DNA of 64,000 bases, taken from Neoarius graeffei. Lineage: Eukaryota; Chordata; Actinopteri; Siluriformes; Ariidae. Below are positions 35,801 to 47,800 of this stretch, piece by piece. Under the pieces are notes generated by a model that was not told where the DNA came from, made no database searches, and saw only the letters and a list, made by a program, of their open reading frames with translations. The DNA lies in the NCBI RefSeq assembly GCF_027579695.1, contig NC_083569.1, positions 70,611,649 to 70,675,648 of the forward strand, read 5' to 3'. Both the position numbers and the translations under genes were made by a program. Numbering within the stretch: the first letter of the stretch is position 1; each line of letters starts with the position of its first letter.

Positions 35801-38800
35801 ACATATATGTCTGGGAGTTGGCTGGAATATTAATGACGAGTCCCTGGAGTTCTCCTTGTCTTCTTGTAGCTAAACCTGATCACACATTCCATTTTTGTAC
35901 TGATTACCGCCGTGTCAATGCAGTCACGGTATCTGACTGTTATCCTCTTCCGAGGCTTGATGACTGCATTGACAGGGTGGGGTCAGCTGTGTTTGTGAGC
36001 AAATTTGATCTGCTCAAAGGTTACTGGCAAATTCCGTTGACAGCCAGAGCCAAGGAAATTTCTGCCTTTGTAACACCGGACGATTTTGTCTTATCGCGTA
36101 ATTGCTTTCGGTATGCGTAACGCTCCCGCGAGTTTTCGGAGACTGATCAATACAGTGTTGTCAGGTATGTCTAATTGTGAGGCCCATCTTGATGATGATG
36201 TATTGCACAGTCCTGATTGGTCCAGTCACCTCGTCCAAATTTGAAAACTGTTTCGGCGTCTCTCGTCTGCAAGTTTGACCATTAATTTGGCAAAATGCGA
36301 ATTTGGAAAGGCTACTGTTACGCATCTCGGCCGCTTGGTGGGAGGGGGTAAGGTGCGTCCGTTGGATGCAAAAATCTCTGCCGTCTGCAATTTTCCTGCC
36401 CCTGCTGATCGCTGCGAGCGCCGCAGATTTCTTGGCATGGCAGGCTACTATCGTGCGTTTTGCAAGAACTTCTCTGCTGTAGTAGCCCCGTTAACTGATT
36501 TGTTAAGTCCGAAGGTCCCGTATGCCTGGTTGGAGCAATGCAGTAGGGCTTTTGAAAATCTGAAGTCGCTTTTGGTTGCGGCTCCAGTTTTGAGTGCGCC
36601 TGATTTTTCAAGGCCCTTCTCCCTTGCTGTCGATGCATGTGACTATGGTGTTGGAGCTGTCCTCCTCCAGCTCGGTGCTGATGACGTTGAACATCCCGTC
36701 TCTTATTTCTCTAAGAAATTTAGCCTTCCGCAGCGGTCGTATTCGACCATAGAGAAGGAGGCACTAGCCCTGGTCCTGGCTGTACAACACTGAGGTTTAC
36801 TTGGGTGCCTCAGAGAACATCGTTGTCTAAACTGACCATGACCCGTTGAAGTTCATCTGGCGCATCCGTAATTCAAATCAATGGCTCATGCGGTGGTGTT
36901 TGATCTTGCAACCTTTCAACTTGCAGGTTAAACACACTCGGGGTACGGACAACGTTATAGCGGACGCTTTGTCCAGAGTGCCTTAGTGGTGTATGACGTT
37001 TTTTTGAGTTAGTAATTTGGGAACTATGTCACTGTGGCAGCGGGGGCGTGGTCAAGCGCCGGTCTGTGACAGGAGGGCGGAGCCAGGGAAGGTGAGTGGC
37101 AGAATCACTACACCCGATGGTAATTAACCTGTGTTTGTGCGTCTTCCCAGTAACTGCGCCCTATTTAAGGAGACAGAGGGAGAGCAGAGGAGAGCGCTTC
37201 CTGGGACGAGAACACAGCGTGTGTGTGTCGCTGAAAACATTGTTAAACTGAAAAGTCTGGCATTAAAGCCTGTTACGTACTTTAAGCTTTGTCCTGCAGT
37301 TCTCTGTGCTCCACCTACACATAAGGAACATTCTACAGTGGTGCCGAAACCCGGGAAAGGTGGAGCACAGAGGACGGCAGGACAAAGCTTAAAGTACGTA
37401 ACAGGCTTTATTGCCAGACTTTTCAGTTTAACAATGTTTTCAGCGACACACACGCTGTGTTCTCGTCCCGGGAAGAGCTCTCCTCTGCTCTCCCTCTGTC
37501 TCCTTAAATAGGGCACAGTTACTGGGAAGACACACAAACAGGTTATTTACCGTCAGGTGTAGTGATTCTGCCACTCACCTTCCCTGGCTCCGCCCTCCTG
37601 TCACAGACCGGCGCTTGACCACGCCCCCGCTGCCAGAGTCACCAATTTAGTGGGGAGGTGTTATGTCCTCCTACCACTAGGGGCCTCCAGTACATTTTTG
37701 TATGGTTGCTGCACCTAATTGTTTTACAGGTGGCTGGTGTAGAGCCAATGATGTCTCCCCTATAAATACTAGGGTGGGAGCCTGAACACGCTCCCTCTCC
37801 TCGGGGGCCGGCTCCACGCCTATTTGATGCCTGCTTGTTTCTCCTTTGTGGTTGGTTTCCCCTTTGTATATACTTTAATTCTTTGTTGGATCTCCCTTGG
37901 TTTGTTTTGTCATTATTTTACAATAAAATACCCCTAGACTTAAACGAGCTCTGTGACTTTTGTCATGGATGTTACACTGCTACATCAGTTTGTAACACCA
38001 TATACAGTAAACTCTGGTGCCTCATCTAGCAGAAATTAAAGCATTTAGCCTGTTGTTACACTTTAATATGTGCATTGGGGTGTATGGGGTGTCAAGCAGG
38101 GTTGTCTTTCAAGACAGCTCGTCCTGCATTGGTTCCCACTTGGCACTCAACTCCCACCTGCAGCTCCACGAAGCTGTAGCATGTGCAGCGGCCACACCCC
38201 GGTAACCGCTTTGGCAGGCGGGCTGAACCAGGTGAGGGGAGCTGGTTGGGTCTCAAACCCTCCGGTGAGTTTAAAAGGGTATGCCTACCCAAGCATGTGA
38301 AGACTAGAGTCGGCGGAGTGAATGGATGAGGTCATCTTTGTCCCAACGGTCATGAAGGCGTCGACAGCAAGCATTGTGGAGCACAAAGAGCACGGCAAGG
38401 CACTAGAGAAATCCTGGTCATCCACTGCAGCTGACAAAGTCCCTGGTCATGACGGTTTCTCTGTACCACCGGATCCTGACTTCTGAGGCCGAGTGTGTGG
38501 GATCGCCCCTGTGCATCGACTTTCCCACTTTAAACACCTCCCGCACAGGTGTTTCCTCTTGTGTAATTCCAAACCCCCCCCTCCATAAAGTCCTGCGGTG
38601 ATGGGGAACGGGCAAAGCAACAGGTGGAGGTGACCACTGGCAGTTGTAGTTCGGACCCTGCACGTAGGCGGCCTGGCGGCAAGAGTCGCTCTCTTTCTGA
38701 CCCCGGGACAACAGTGGAGTTCTGTGTTCCCCCAGGTGACTGAGCAGCCTCTTCAGGACAGCTCTACTCACCCTCATGGTGGGGCTAGAAAAGGTGTCCC

Positions 38801-41800
38801 AGCCAAATGCTTGTCCCATCTAACTGGCCAGCAAACCGTGGCTAGCAGTTCTACCCCTCAAGCAGTCAAAACCAAAGAAAGAAGAAACTGATTCTCGGTG
38901 TGTGGAATGTACGCACTCATGGACAGAGGCCTCCTCAAGGGTCGAGAGAACAGCAGCCCTCATTGCAAGGGAATTGGCCCGCTACCGCGTTGACATCGTA
39001 GCCCTCAGCGAAACCAGATTAGCCGAAGAAGGATCTGTTGCTGAACTAATAGGCGACTACACCACCTTCTGGAAAGGCAAGGCCAAAGATGAAGAAAGAA
39101 TTCATAGAGTAGGACTGGCCATCAAAACATCGCTCCTCAAGCAATTATCTGACCTACCAAGGTCAGTGAATGAACACCTGATGAAACTTCATTTCCCCCT
39201 CAACCGTACCTGGCACGTTACAATCAGCGCATACATCCCCACTCTTACCAGCAGTGATGAAGTGAAGGAAGCCTTCTACGAAGACCTCAGTGCCCTTGTG
39301 AAGGACATCCCTTCCAGCGACAAACTCATCCTGTTAGGCAACTTCGACACCAGAGTCGGAGCAGACTGCAGAAATTGGAAAGGCATGCTAGGACCACACG
39401 GCACAGGAAAACTAAACTCCAACGGTCTGATGCTCCTTAGTCTTTGTGCAGAGTACCATCTGACCATCACCCCCCCCCCAAAAAAAAAAAATTCACACAC
39501 ACACAAACATACACAACACACTGTTCCGGCAAGCAGACAAACACGACAACATGGATGCACCCAAGATCCAAGCAATGGCATCTGATAGACTGTCATCTGC
39601 CACCAGAGAGACATCCATGATGTCAGGATCACCAAGGCCATGCGTGAAGCTGAGTGCTGGATGGACCATCGTCTAGTCAGGTCCATCCCGACACATCGCA
39701 AGACGCCGAAAGTAATCAGGCCAGTGTTCAACGTCGCCAAGCTCGAACAACCGTGGTGACGCAGCAAGTTTGCGGATGACCTGGACAACCGTCCATGGAC
39801 CTTTGACTGGCTGCCCAACACAGAAGCGGGAGCAGTTCAGATCACTGGTGACAGTCAGCAAAGACCACCATTGGCCCCAGGAAACGAGTGCACCAGGACT
39901 GGTTCGATGGGAATGAAGACATCAGAAAACTCTTAGCTGACAAGCAGAAGGCCTTCCTTGAGTGGCAGAACACCTCCTTCGTCTCGAAGCGTGATCGCTT
40001 CAAACACCTCCAGAAGCAGGCCCAAGCAGCACTGCGTAAAATGCAGGATGAGTGGTGGGAGAAGGCGGCAGATGAAGTCCAAAGATACGCTGACACACAA
40101 CTCCAAAATGTTCTCCAGCGCCATCAAGGAAGTCTATGGACCTGCCAAGCCATGTACCACCCCACTCCTGTCGGCAGACAGCTCAACCTTGCTGAAGGAG
40201 AAGAGCAGCATCAAGTCGCGATGGAGAGCGCATTTCAGTAACCTGCTCAACAGGCCTTCCACTGTAGACCCCTTTGCCCTTGATCTGATCCCACGAAAAC
40301 CCACTGTCCATGACCTCTACCTCCCCCCACAATGGATGAAGTCTTGAAGGTGATCGGACAGACCAGCTCGGGGAAAGTGCCTGGGATGGATGGAATCCCA
40401 GCAAAGATCTTCAAATCTGCTGGTCCCGTGACCCTAGAAACCTTCCACTCACTCCTCACCAGCATCTGGGAAGAAGACCTGCCCAGAGACTTTAGGGATG
40501 CCACGGTCGTCTCCCTGTTTAAGAATAAGGGCAGCAAGACTGATTGCGGCAACTACCAGGGCATCTCCCTCCTCTCGCTTGGGTCATCCTTAACTGCCTG
40601 ATCACCAACATCTCAGAAGGAAACCTGCCTGAGACACAGCGTGGATTCTGCCCAAACCACAGCACCATAGACATGATGTTCACCATCCGCCAGGTACAGG
40701 AGAAATGCCTTGAGCAGAATATGGACCTGTATGCAGTCTTTATAGACCTGACAAAGGCCTGACACTGAACAGGGAGGCCCTCTGAATCATCCTGTCCAAG
40801 CTCGGATGCCCGGACAAGTTTGTGAACCTCATACGCCAGTTCCATGATGACATGGGCGGGCAGGTTCTCTCAGGCGGAGAGGTATCAGAGCCGTTCGACA
40901 TCAGCAATGGCATCAAGCAGGGGTGCGTGCTGGCCCCAGTCCTCTTCAACCGGGTTTTCGTCTGCGTAATCAGCCATGCTGTCAGGGACCTGGACCTCAG
41001 AGTGTACCTGCGATACAGGCTCGACGGATCCATGTTTGACCTCTGCCGAATGAGTGCCAAGACCAAGACTGTGAAGACTGTCCTGGAAGCTCCGTTTGCT
41101 GACAACTGTGCCCTCATGGCCCACAAGGAGTCTGACCTCCAGCTCATCGTGAACAAGTTCGCAGAAGCCTACCATCTCTTTGGTCACACCATCAGCCTCG
41201 GCAAGACGGAGGTCCTGTTCCAACCAGCGCCTGCCTCCACCTCCATCGAGGGAACCCAACTGAAGATGGTGGATGAGTTTAAAGCATCTCTGCAGCACCA
41301 TCAGCAATGACCGCAGCCTGGATAAAGAGATCAGTGCCAGGATCTGCAAGGCCTGCCAAGCACTTGGTCGCCTCCGTGCACATGTCCTGAACCAGCACAG
41401 CATCAAGCTCTCCACCAAACTCAAGGTATACAGGGCCGTGGTCCTCACCAGCCTCCTCTATGGATGCGAGTTGTGGACCCTGTACAGACGACACCTTAAG
41501 CAGCTAGAGCATTTCCACATGCGCAGCCTCAGATCCATTCTGAACATTTGCTGGCAAGACCGGGTTACAAACCTCGAAGTCCTTGACCGAGCCGAGTCCA
41601 CCAGCATCGAAGCCATGATCTTGAAAAACCAATTCCGATGGGTAGGACACGTTGTTCGAATGGAAGATCATTGGCTACCCAAACAGCTGCTGTTTGGAGA
41701 ACTGTGCTCAGGCAAGAGAAACCAAGGCAGGCCACGAAAACACTACAAAGACTGTGTAAAGGCCAACCTCGCACATGCTGGAATCGCCCCAAAACAGCTA

Positions 41801-44800
41801 GAACAAGCAGCACTAGACAGATCAAACTGGCACGCACTAACACGGTGAGCCCAGCTCAACTTTGAAGAAAAAAGACGGGAAGACATCACCGACGCGAGAA
41901 CGAGAAAAAAGAAGGCCTCAGTTGTGGAGCCGAACCACCCTGGACAGTTCCCCTGCCCTCACTGTCCCCGCACCTGCCACTCAAGGATTGGGCTGCTGAG
42001 CCATCTCCGAGCCCACAGCAGAAGTAGTCAACCATAAGAGGACAACGTCATCGTCGGACAACTAAGACACTTTAATAGGACAGTGTTGGTGTGCGCGTCA
42101 GTATGTACTTCCGTTTACACAGCAGATGACAGTTGAGTAAGTGGTCGTTCAGTGTGGCCCAGGATATATTCATGTACACACTGCTCAGGCCTTTCAATTA
42201 CATAATTTGGGCTACACTCTATTTCTGAATTTGGGTTTTTTCCATCATGATACAGGGTAATTTGGGCTTTTCTGCACGCGCAAAGTGCTGTTTTCCCAGT
42301 GCTCTGTGTTTAAACCTGCTGCTGCTTCTTTTTTAGCTACAAAGTTATGAATAAATAAAGAAATCCATGAATGTTATTTTTATCTTTATTGCAAAATGTC
42401 TAGAGCATTAATCCCTCTTGATGTACATAAAATAATTAGAACACAGTTAGTATTTAAAAGATATATTGGGGCCTGAGAAGAGCCTGGAGGAAAGAAGCCT
42501 GTGAATGAAAACGCAAGTTCTGCACTGTTGCAATCAAAGAGACTTATCTGTAGCAGACCTGTGAGACAAAAGGTTTTTCAGTCACATCACAAGAATCGGC
42601 AGTGCAATTCACAGTATGTAGTCTGGTAAAAGGTCTTAGTTTAAATGAAAGGCCAGTGTCTATCATCAACAAGAGGACCAAGCTCCAAGTCACTGATTCC
42701 ACCCACACTTACACAACTGTGTGGATTTAAGATGCAAGCTGTATCTTAAATACACACAGTTGTGTCCTGAATAGCTCTCTTTTATTCAGTCTTTTACCTG
42801 ATTTAAAATCATATGACACTAGGTATCAGAGAGATATTGCAGTTGAGGTCAGATAATGTGGGATATAGGGCTATTTTTAGGTTTTTAAATGATACAGGAA
42901 TTATTAGGAGAATTTAGCACAACAGGGTGTGAAACATTCTGGTTCACACTCCAGTCCAGGTGGCAGTATTGCACCTAAAAGCTGTTTGCCAACCGCCTTA
43001 AAACAATATAAAAGAAGATTTACCTAATGTGGAAATCCCGCTCTGGTCATTGGTACGCGAGTCTCACTCCTCCATGAAATCATCTGTTGATGGAGAATTC
43101 GGGCTCTGCGCGAGGCTTACGGCTAGTTCGACAAACCCGGAACATGGGAATGATGCAGATTTCGCGTCAATTACGAGAAATACATGCTAATTCTCGCCAA
43201 TTTCGGTGTTTTTAAAGAAAAAGTCAAGACATTGGGTTTTATGCAGCCGAGTTTATTTAATCAACATTTATTATTTTATCTTTTGGTAGCATATTTTGGG
43301 CACTTGACCTTAATTTGGGCGCCTACAAAGTTATCCATCGCAGGTTTCATATAAGTGAAAGGCTGGCTGCTAAAAAGAACATGGCCATATGCAGCCCAGA
43401 CTACCTCTAAATGTGGTCGGACCGATCGAATCCCACCACGTCTTCTGGACACATTTGGCCCTGTTCACACCTGTACTTGGAGCTGTCCACTTCAACCACA
43501 ATATGTGTTAATACCAGGGCTCATTTTCAACAACAGAAATATGTTACTTCAGTACGCTACATGACTGTATACTCGTTTGTCTTCCTTTATTTTATATTAA
43601 AACATATTGAACTAGCCAAATAACACCACTAAATTAGCTACTACTCTTTAGCCAAGTCAGTTAGGTTTCCAGGCAACTAACACATGGGACAAGACAGCAC
43701 ACTTGGGTATTTACTTACCTGGAGGGCTAGCTAATGAATTAATGATTTGTACACCCTGCATTATGAAAGCACTAAACACTTCTGTCAAATCGGTACCACA
43801 AATAATCAGAAAATCATTCGAGGTGGTGAGAAACTGTTGACTGTGGTGATACTTTGCTGTACAAAGCACTGTGTAAAACATAAGTATTTGTTCAGATAGA
43901 GAAATAAAGCACCCCAGTGAACTGGATTGTGTTGTATTCTGGCCGTCTGTGTCCAATTCGACAGCTGATCCCATTTACAACCAAGCTCATTAGCAATTTC
44001 TTTGCCAAACATACATACCAATTTTTTTTTTTAAACATTAGTTGCTTATTATTATTACCTGCTACCTGAGTGCGTAGCTGCATGTTTTTCTGAAGTGTGG
44101 CCAGTGGCTCTCTGTACTCTCCTGCTTTTCCTGTCAGCACCTCGTCCAGCTTCACTTTCACCTGGTCCAGCCGCTCACGAAATAACCTACACACAGCCAA
44201 AGGGAACAGAGGTGAGTAACCGGGGCAGAGAGGGGAGGGTAATGATGGGACACATGGCCATATGCGGACATTACTATGAGAAATTTCATTACTGCATTTT
44301 GCTGAGTGTATCAAAGTCACTAATAAACTAGTTCATTGACAGAAAAGGACATCACTTGAGGTGGATGCTGAAGGGATCATGAGAGCATGTTGCTAAAAAC
44401 AGTAGCGGCACACCATCAGATTTCAACATTTAAAAATATCAGCTAATTTACTGGCTCCTATTAGGATCCAATTATCCCAGATCAGACATTACCCATGAAG
44501 ATTAATATTAGTATTTAGATTTATAATTAACATTTATTACACCTACCACTCCTAAATTGTGGAATTACTCAAGACTCTAGTCTGTGCGTCTGTTATGGCA
44601 TCAAGCCTGGAAAAAACTGCCATGTACTATCTGCCTGTAAACAGTTGTTACAAATGTACACCTTGCATCACCATCAGGTTCTGGAGGTGCTGGCAACCAT
44701 AGTTAAAGATCAGCAGGAGGCAATCAACAAGTCACCGATAAACCAAGCACCCCTGGAAGTCATCTTTTGTAAAGCAGGTGAGCGTCCCAGTGAGAGGAAG

Positions 44801-47800
44801 GCCACTAAGCGGATAAGGCTTTTACAAGGAGCTGCTGACTGGCAAGTTGCAGTTGATCTTGAGAAAGCTTTACAGTTTCCAGCATAGGTCGCGTTAACCG
44901 ACAATTGTCGGTCATTGACGGATTTTTTTTTTTTTTAGCTATGACGGAAAAATCTGAAGGCCGTCGGTCATTTTGACAGATGTTTACCGTTACCATTACC
45001 AATAACAGCCTAATAATAACAATAATAAAACAATGAAACACATAATTGAAATGATTGGCAAGTTGTGGCAGAGTTTTCTTACATACAGTATACATAGTCT
45101 TCACTGCCGTCACTTTCAATCTGAGCCGACGCTGCGGCAGTCTTGATGTTCAGTGCATAGGCTACTCATGTATACACTGTAGCCACTGCGCAAGGCTGTT
45201 CCCCCCCATCGCGCTCCTGACCGCGCTCTGACTTTTCTAACCACTAGCACAGTGAGATGGATTAATGTTTCCCTTCTCTGCAGAAGACACGTCATTTTTG
45301 CTATTAAAAAAAAAAAAAGAGATGCATTGGGTTGTTTGTGTCGTTTCCCTGCCTGTACGTCTTAATGCAATAGCGCTCATTTAGGCTAGTTGTTTTCTTG
45401 TTTTTAAAATGAAAAACATGTCGATTTATTGTATTCTTCCCCAGCAAGCTTAGGAACATCACTGCTCGAATACCTGCTAAACTATCATTTTAATGAGAGC
45501 ACGGGTAGACAAACTAACATTTAAACATAACTTCGTTTTATTTAAGACCTTCCGTGTCAGGTTCCAGGCTCTGCCGAGCCGAGATGCAGGGTGCAGCTGC
45601 ACCACTGGTGCAGAAAGACCGCATGCTGCAGGATTTCCTCCCTATGAAGAGAGTACTAGCAGGGTCGGGAAATCCAACTTTCAGAGGCTCTTGCCAGCTT
45701 CTGATCACTTCCCTGGGAGAAATGTTTCCCGACTTCAGAACTTTGGCTGAAGTGGCGCTGGTTATTCCAGTCTCCAGTGTCGCAGCAGAGCGCGGGTTCA
45801 GCCTTCAGAATAAAATTAAAACGTCAATGAGAAGTCGTCTGTCCGAGGCAAAGACGCAAAATTTAATGACAGTTGCCTTGGCAGCAGTCTCCATTGACGA
45901 CTTTGATTATGCACAAGCGAGCTCCCAATTTAAATCCATGCGGGCCAGAAGGAAGGTTTGAGCTCACGCAAACAGGTCAAATTAGATTGTCACTTAAATC
46001 GCTGTAGTGGACTGTTCATATTTTAACTGCAATTGTCTTGCTACGTTGTAAAATAACATTGTTCATATGCCCGTTAAGGCACAACAGCCGCAATGTTTTT
46101 AGCGGAGGGAAAATGGGTTCACAAGTGACCGAATGTCAGAATCTCTGTTCATCTTTTTGCATCATAAATACATAAATAAATGATTAAATAATACAAGCTT
46201 GTTCTGCGAATTAATTTTTAAATGAAAATGAGTCCATGAAAACACAAGTTATTAAATCTATAGCATTTATAGCCTATATACATTGTCATTTAAAAGTTAA
46301 AATAAAATGACAGATAATAATGGGCAATGATGGAATTTTTACGACCCTGTCCGTTAAAATGACGGACAATGAAAAAGTCTAACGTAACCACTGGTTTCCA
46401 GTCCATATTGTTATCACTAATCAAATTTGACTGCATGGTCGGACTCTGCAAGGAGCGTAGTACTTGTTGAACTTACCATTCCATGGGAAGAAAATCTGGA
46501 GGAAGCATTCGAATGTAAGAAAGCTAGATACGAGGATCTTCGAGTCACCTGTATCGAGAATACATGGCGCCCCCCTGTGGCGAACGTGTTTGCGATGCGC
46601 TCCCGACACTGCTTGTCTTTATTGTTTATTTTAGTAATTTTGATTGTGACAAATGCTCAGTGCTTGTACACTAGGATCACCTACAGCAAAGACACACTTC
46701 TGGACATTGGCAAAATTCACCACGGGCCTAGTCCAGTCCTTCTGGACTGTAGCTTTCTTCTCCTCGCTGACACCGACCGGAGCCACACCGACACCATCCG
46801 GCAGGCCGCATCATCACCAGACTCGAGTAGGCGAAACGGCCAACGATCCACGCACCCAAAATGGAGGTGCGGTAAGAGAGGCGGGCTACATGCTAAGCTA
46901 AAGGCTAGAGCTACAAGACCACCGCTACCTAGCCTTCTGCTAGCTAACATTCGCTCGCTCGAGAACAAGATGGATGAGCTGAGAACCAGGATAACATCTC
47001 AACGTGAGATCAGAGTGTGTTGTGCCCTGATTTTTACAGAAACCTGGACTACTGCAAGCCTGCCAGACCCGGCCACTGAACTACAGATCCACTCAATGCA
47101 CCGGAGACCGCACATCTGCTTCCGGTAAAAACAAAGGTGGCAGTGTTTGGTGTTTATGTTAACAACAGATGGTGTACGGACGTACAGGTGGTTGAAAAAC
47201 ACTGTTGTGCGGACATTGAAGTGCTGATGGTGAAGTGCAGACCCTTTTATCTACCGAGGGAGTTGTGCTTATGCTGGCTGTTTACATCCCGCCACGGGCC
47301 GACCACACTACAGTGCTAGGATTACTACATGACATCACTGGCAAACATAAGACCACACACCCAGATGCCGTGTTTGTCATGGCCAGAGATTTTAAATCAT
47401 TGCAACCTCAGGACTGTGCTATCGAAGTATCAACAACATGAGCTTTCCGACAAGGGACATCATCCTGGACCATGTCTACAGCAACGTGAGAAATGGCTAC
47501 AAGGCTGTGCCCCGCCCCCACTTTGGACAGTCTGACCACATCTCTGTGTTCCTCTACCCAGCTTACAAGGCCCTTCTCAAACAAGCCCCCCCAGTGAGTA
47601 AAACTGTTAAAGTTTGGAATGAAGGGACTGATCTGGTGCTCCAGGACTGCTTCAGTTCTACAAACTGGGATGTGTTTAAGACTGCTGCTTTGAGAGAAGA
47701 CTGTTCTGTGGATTTAGAGGAATATGCATCTGTGGTCACCAGCTACATTAGCACGTGCATTAATGACAGTGTCCCCACCAAGCGCTGCAAAATATGTCCA

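Larger units (their letters stand above)
38090..42060 (+). mobile_element. non-LTR retrotransposon with endonuclease, RT and C2H2 finger
   Basis: A GC-rich 5' part (38090-38880) precedes an APE endonuclease domain, a reverse transcriptase domain and a terminal zinc finger, all plus strand but with frameshifts. The 3' end is near 42060. The clade is not certain. It is the same type as the fragment at 33410. Confidence 0.8.

Noticed and set aside
37124..37537. Two long overlapping frames on opposite strands with near-identical peptides
   Set aside because: They read the two arms of the inverted LTR palindrome; the similarity is due to symmetry, not coding.
39276..39821. 181-codon minus-strand frame across the LINE
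   Set aside because: Antisense shadow of the endonuclease coding frame.
40885..41448. 187-codon minus-strand frame across the LINE RT
   Set aside because: Antisense of the RT frames, which contain the recognisable motifs.
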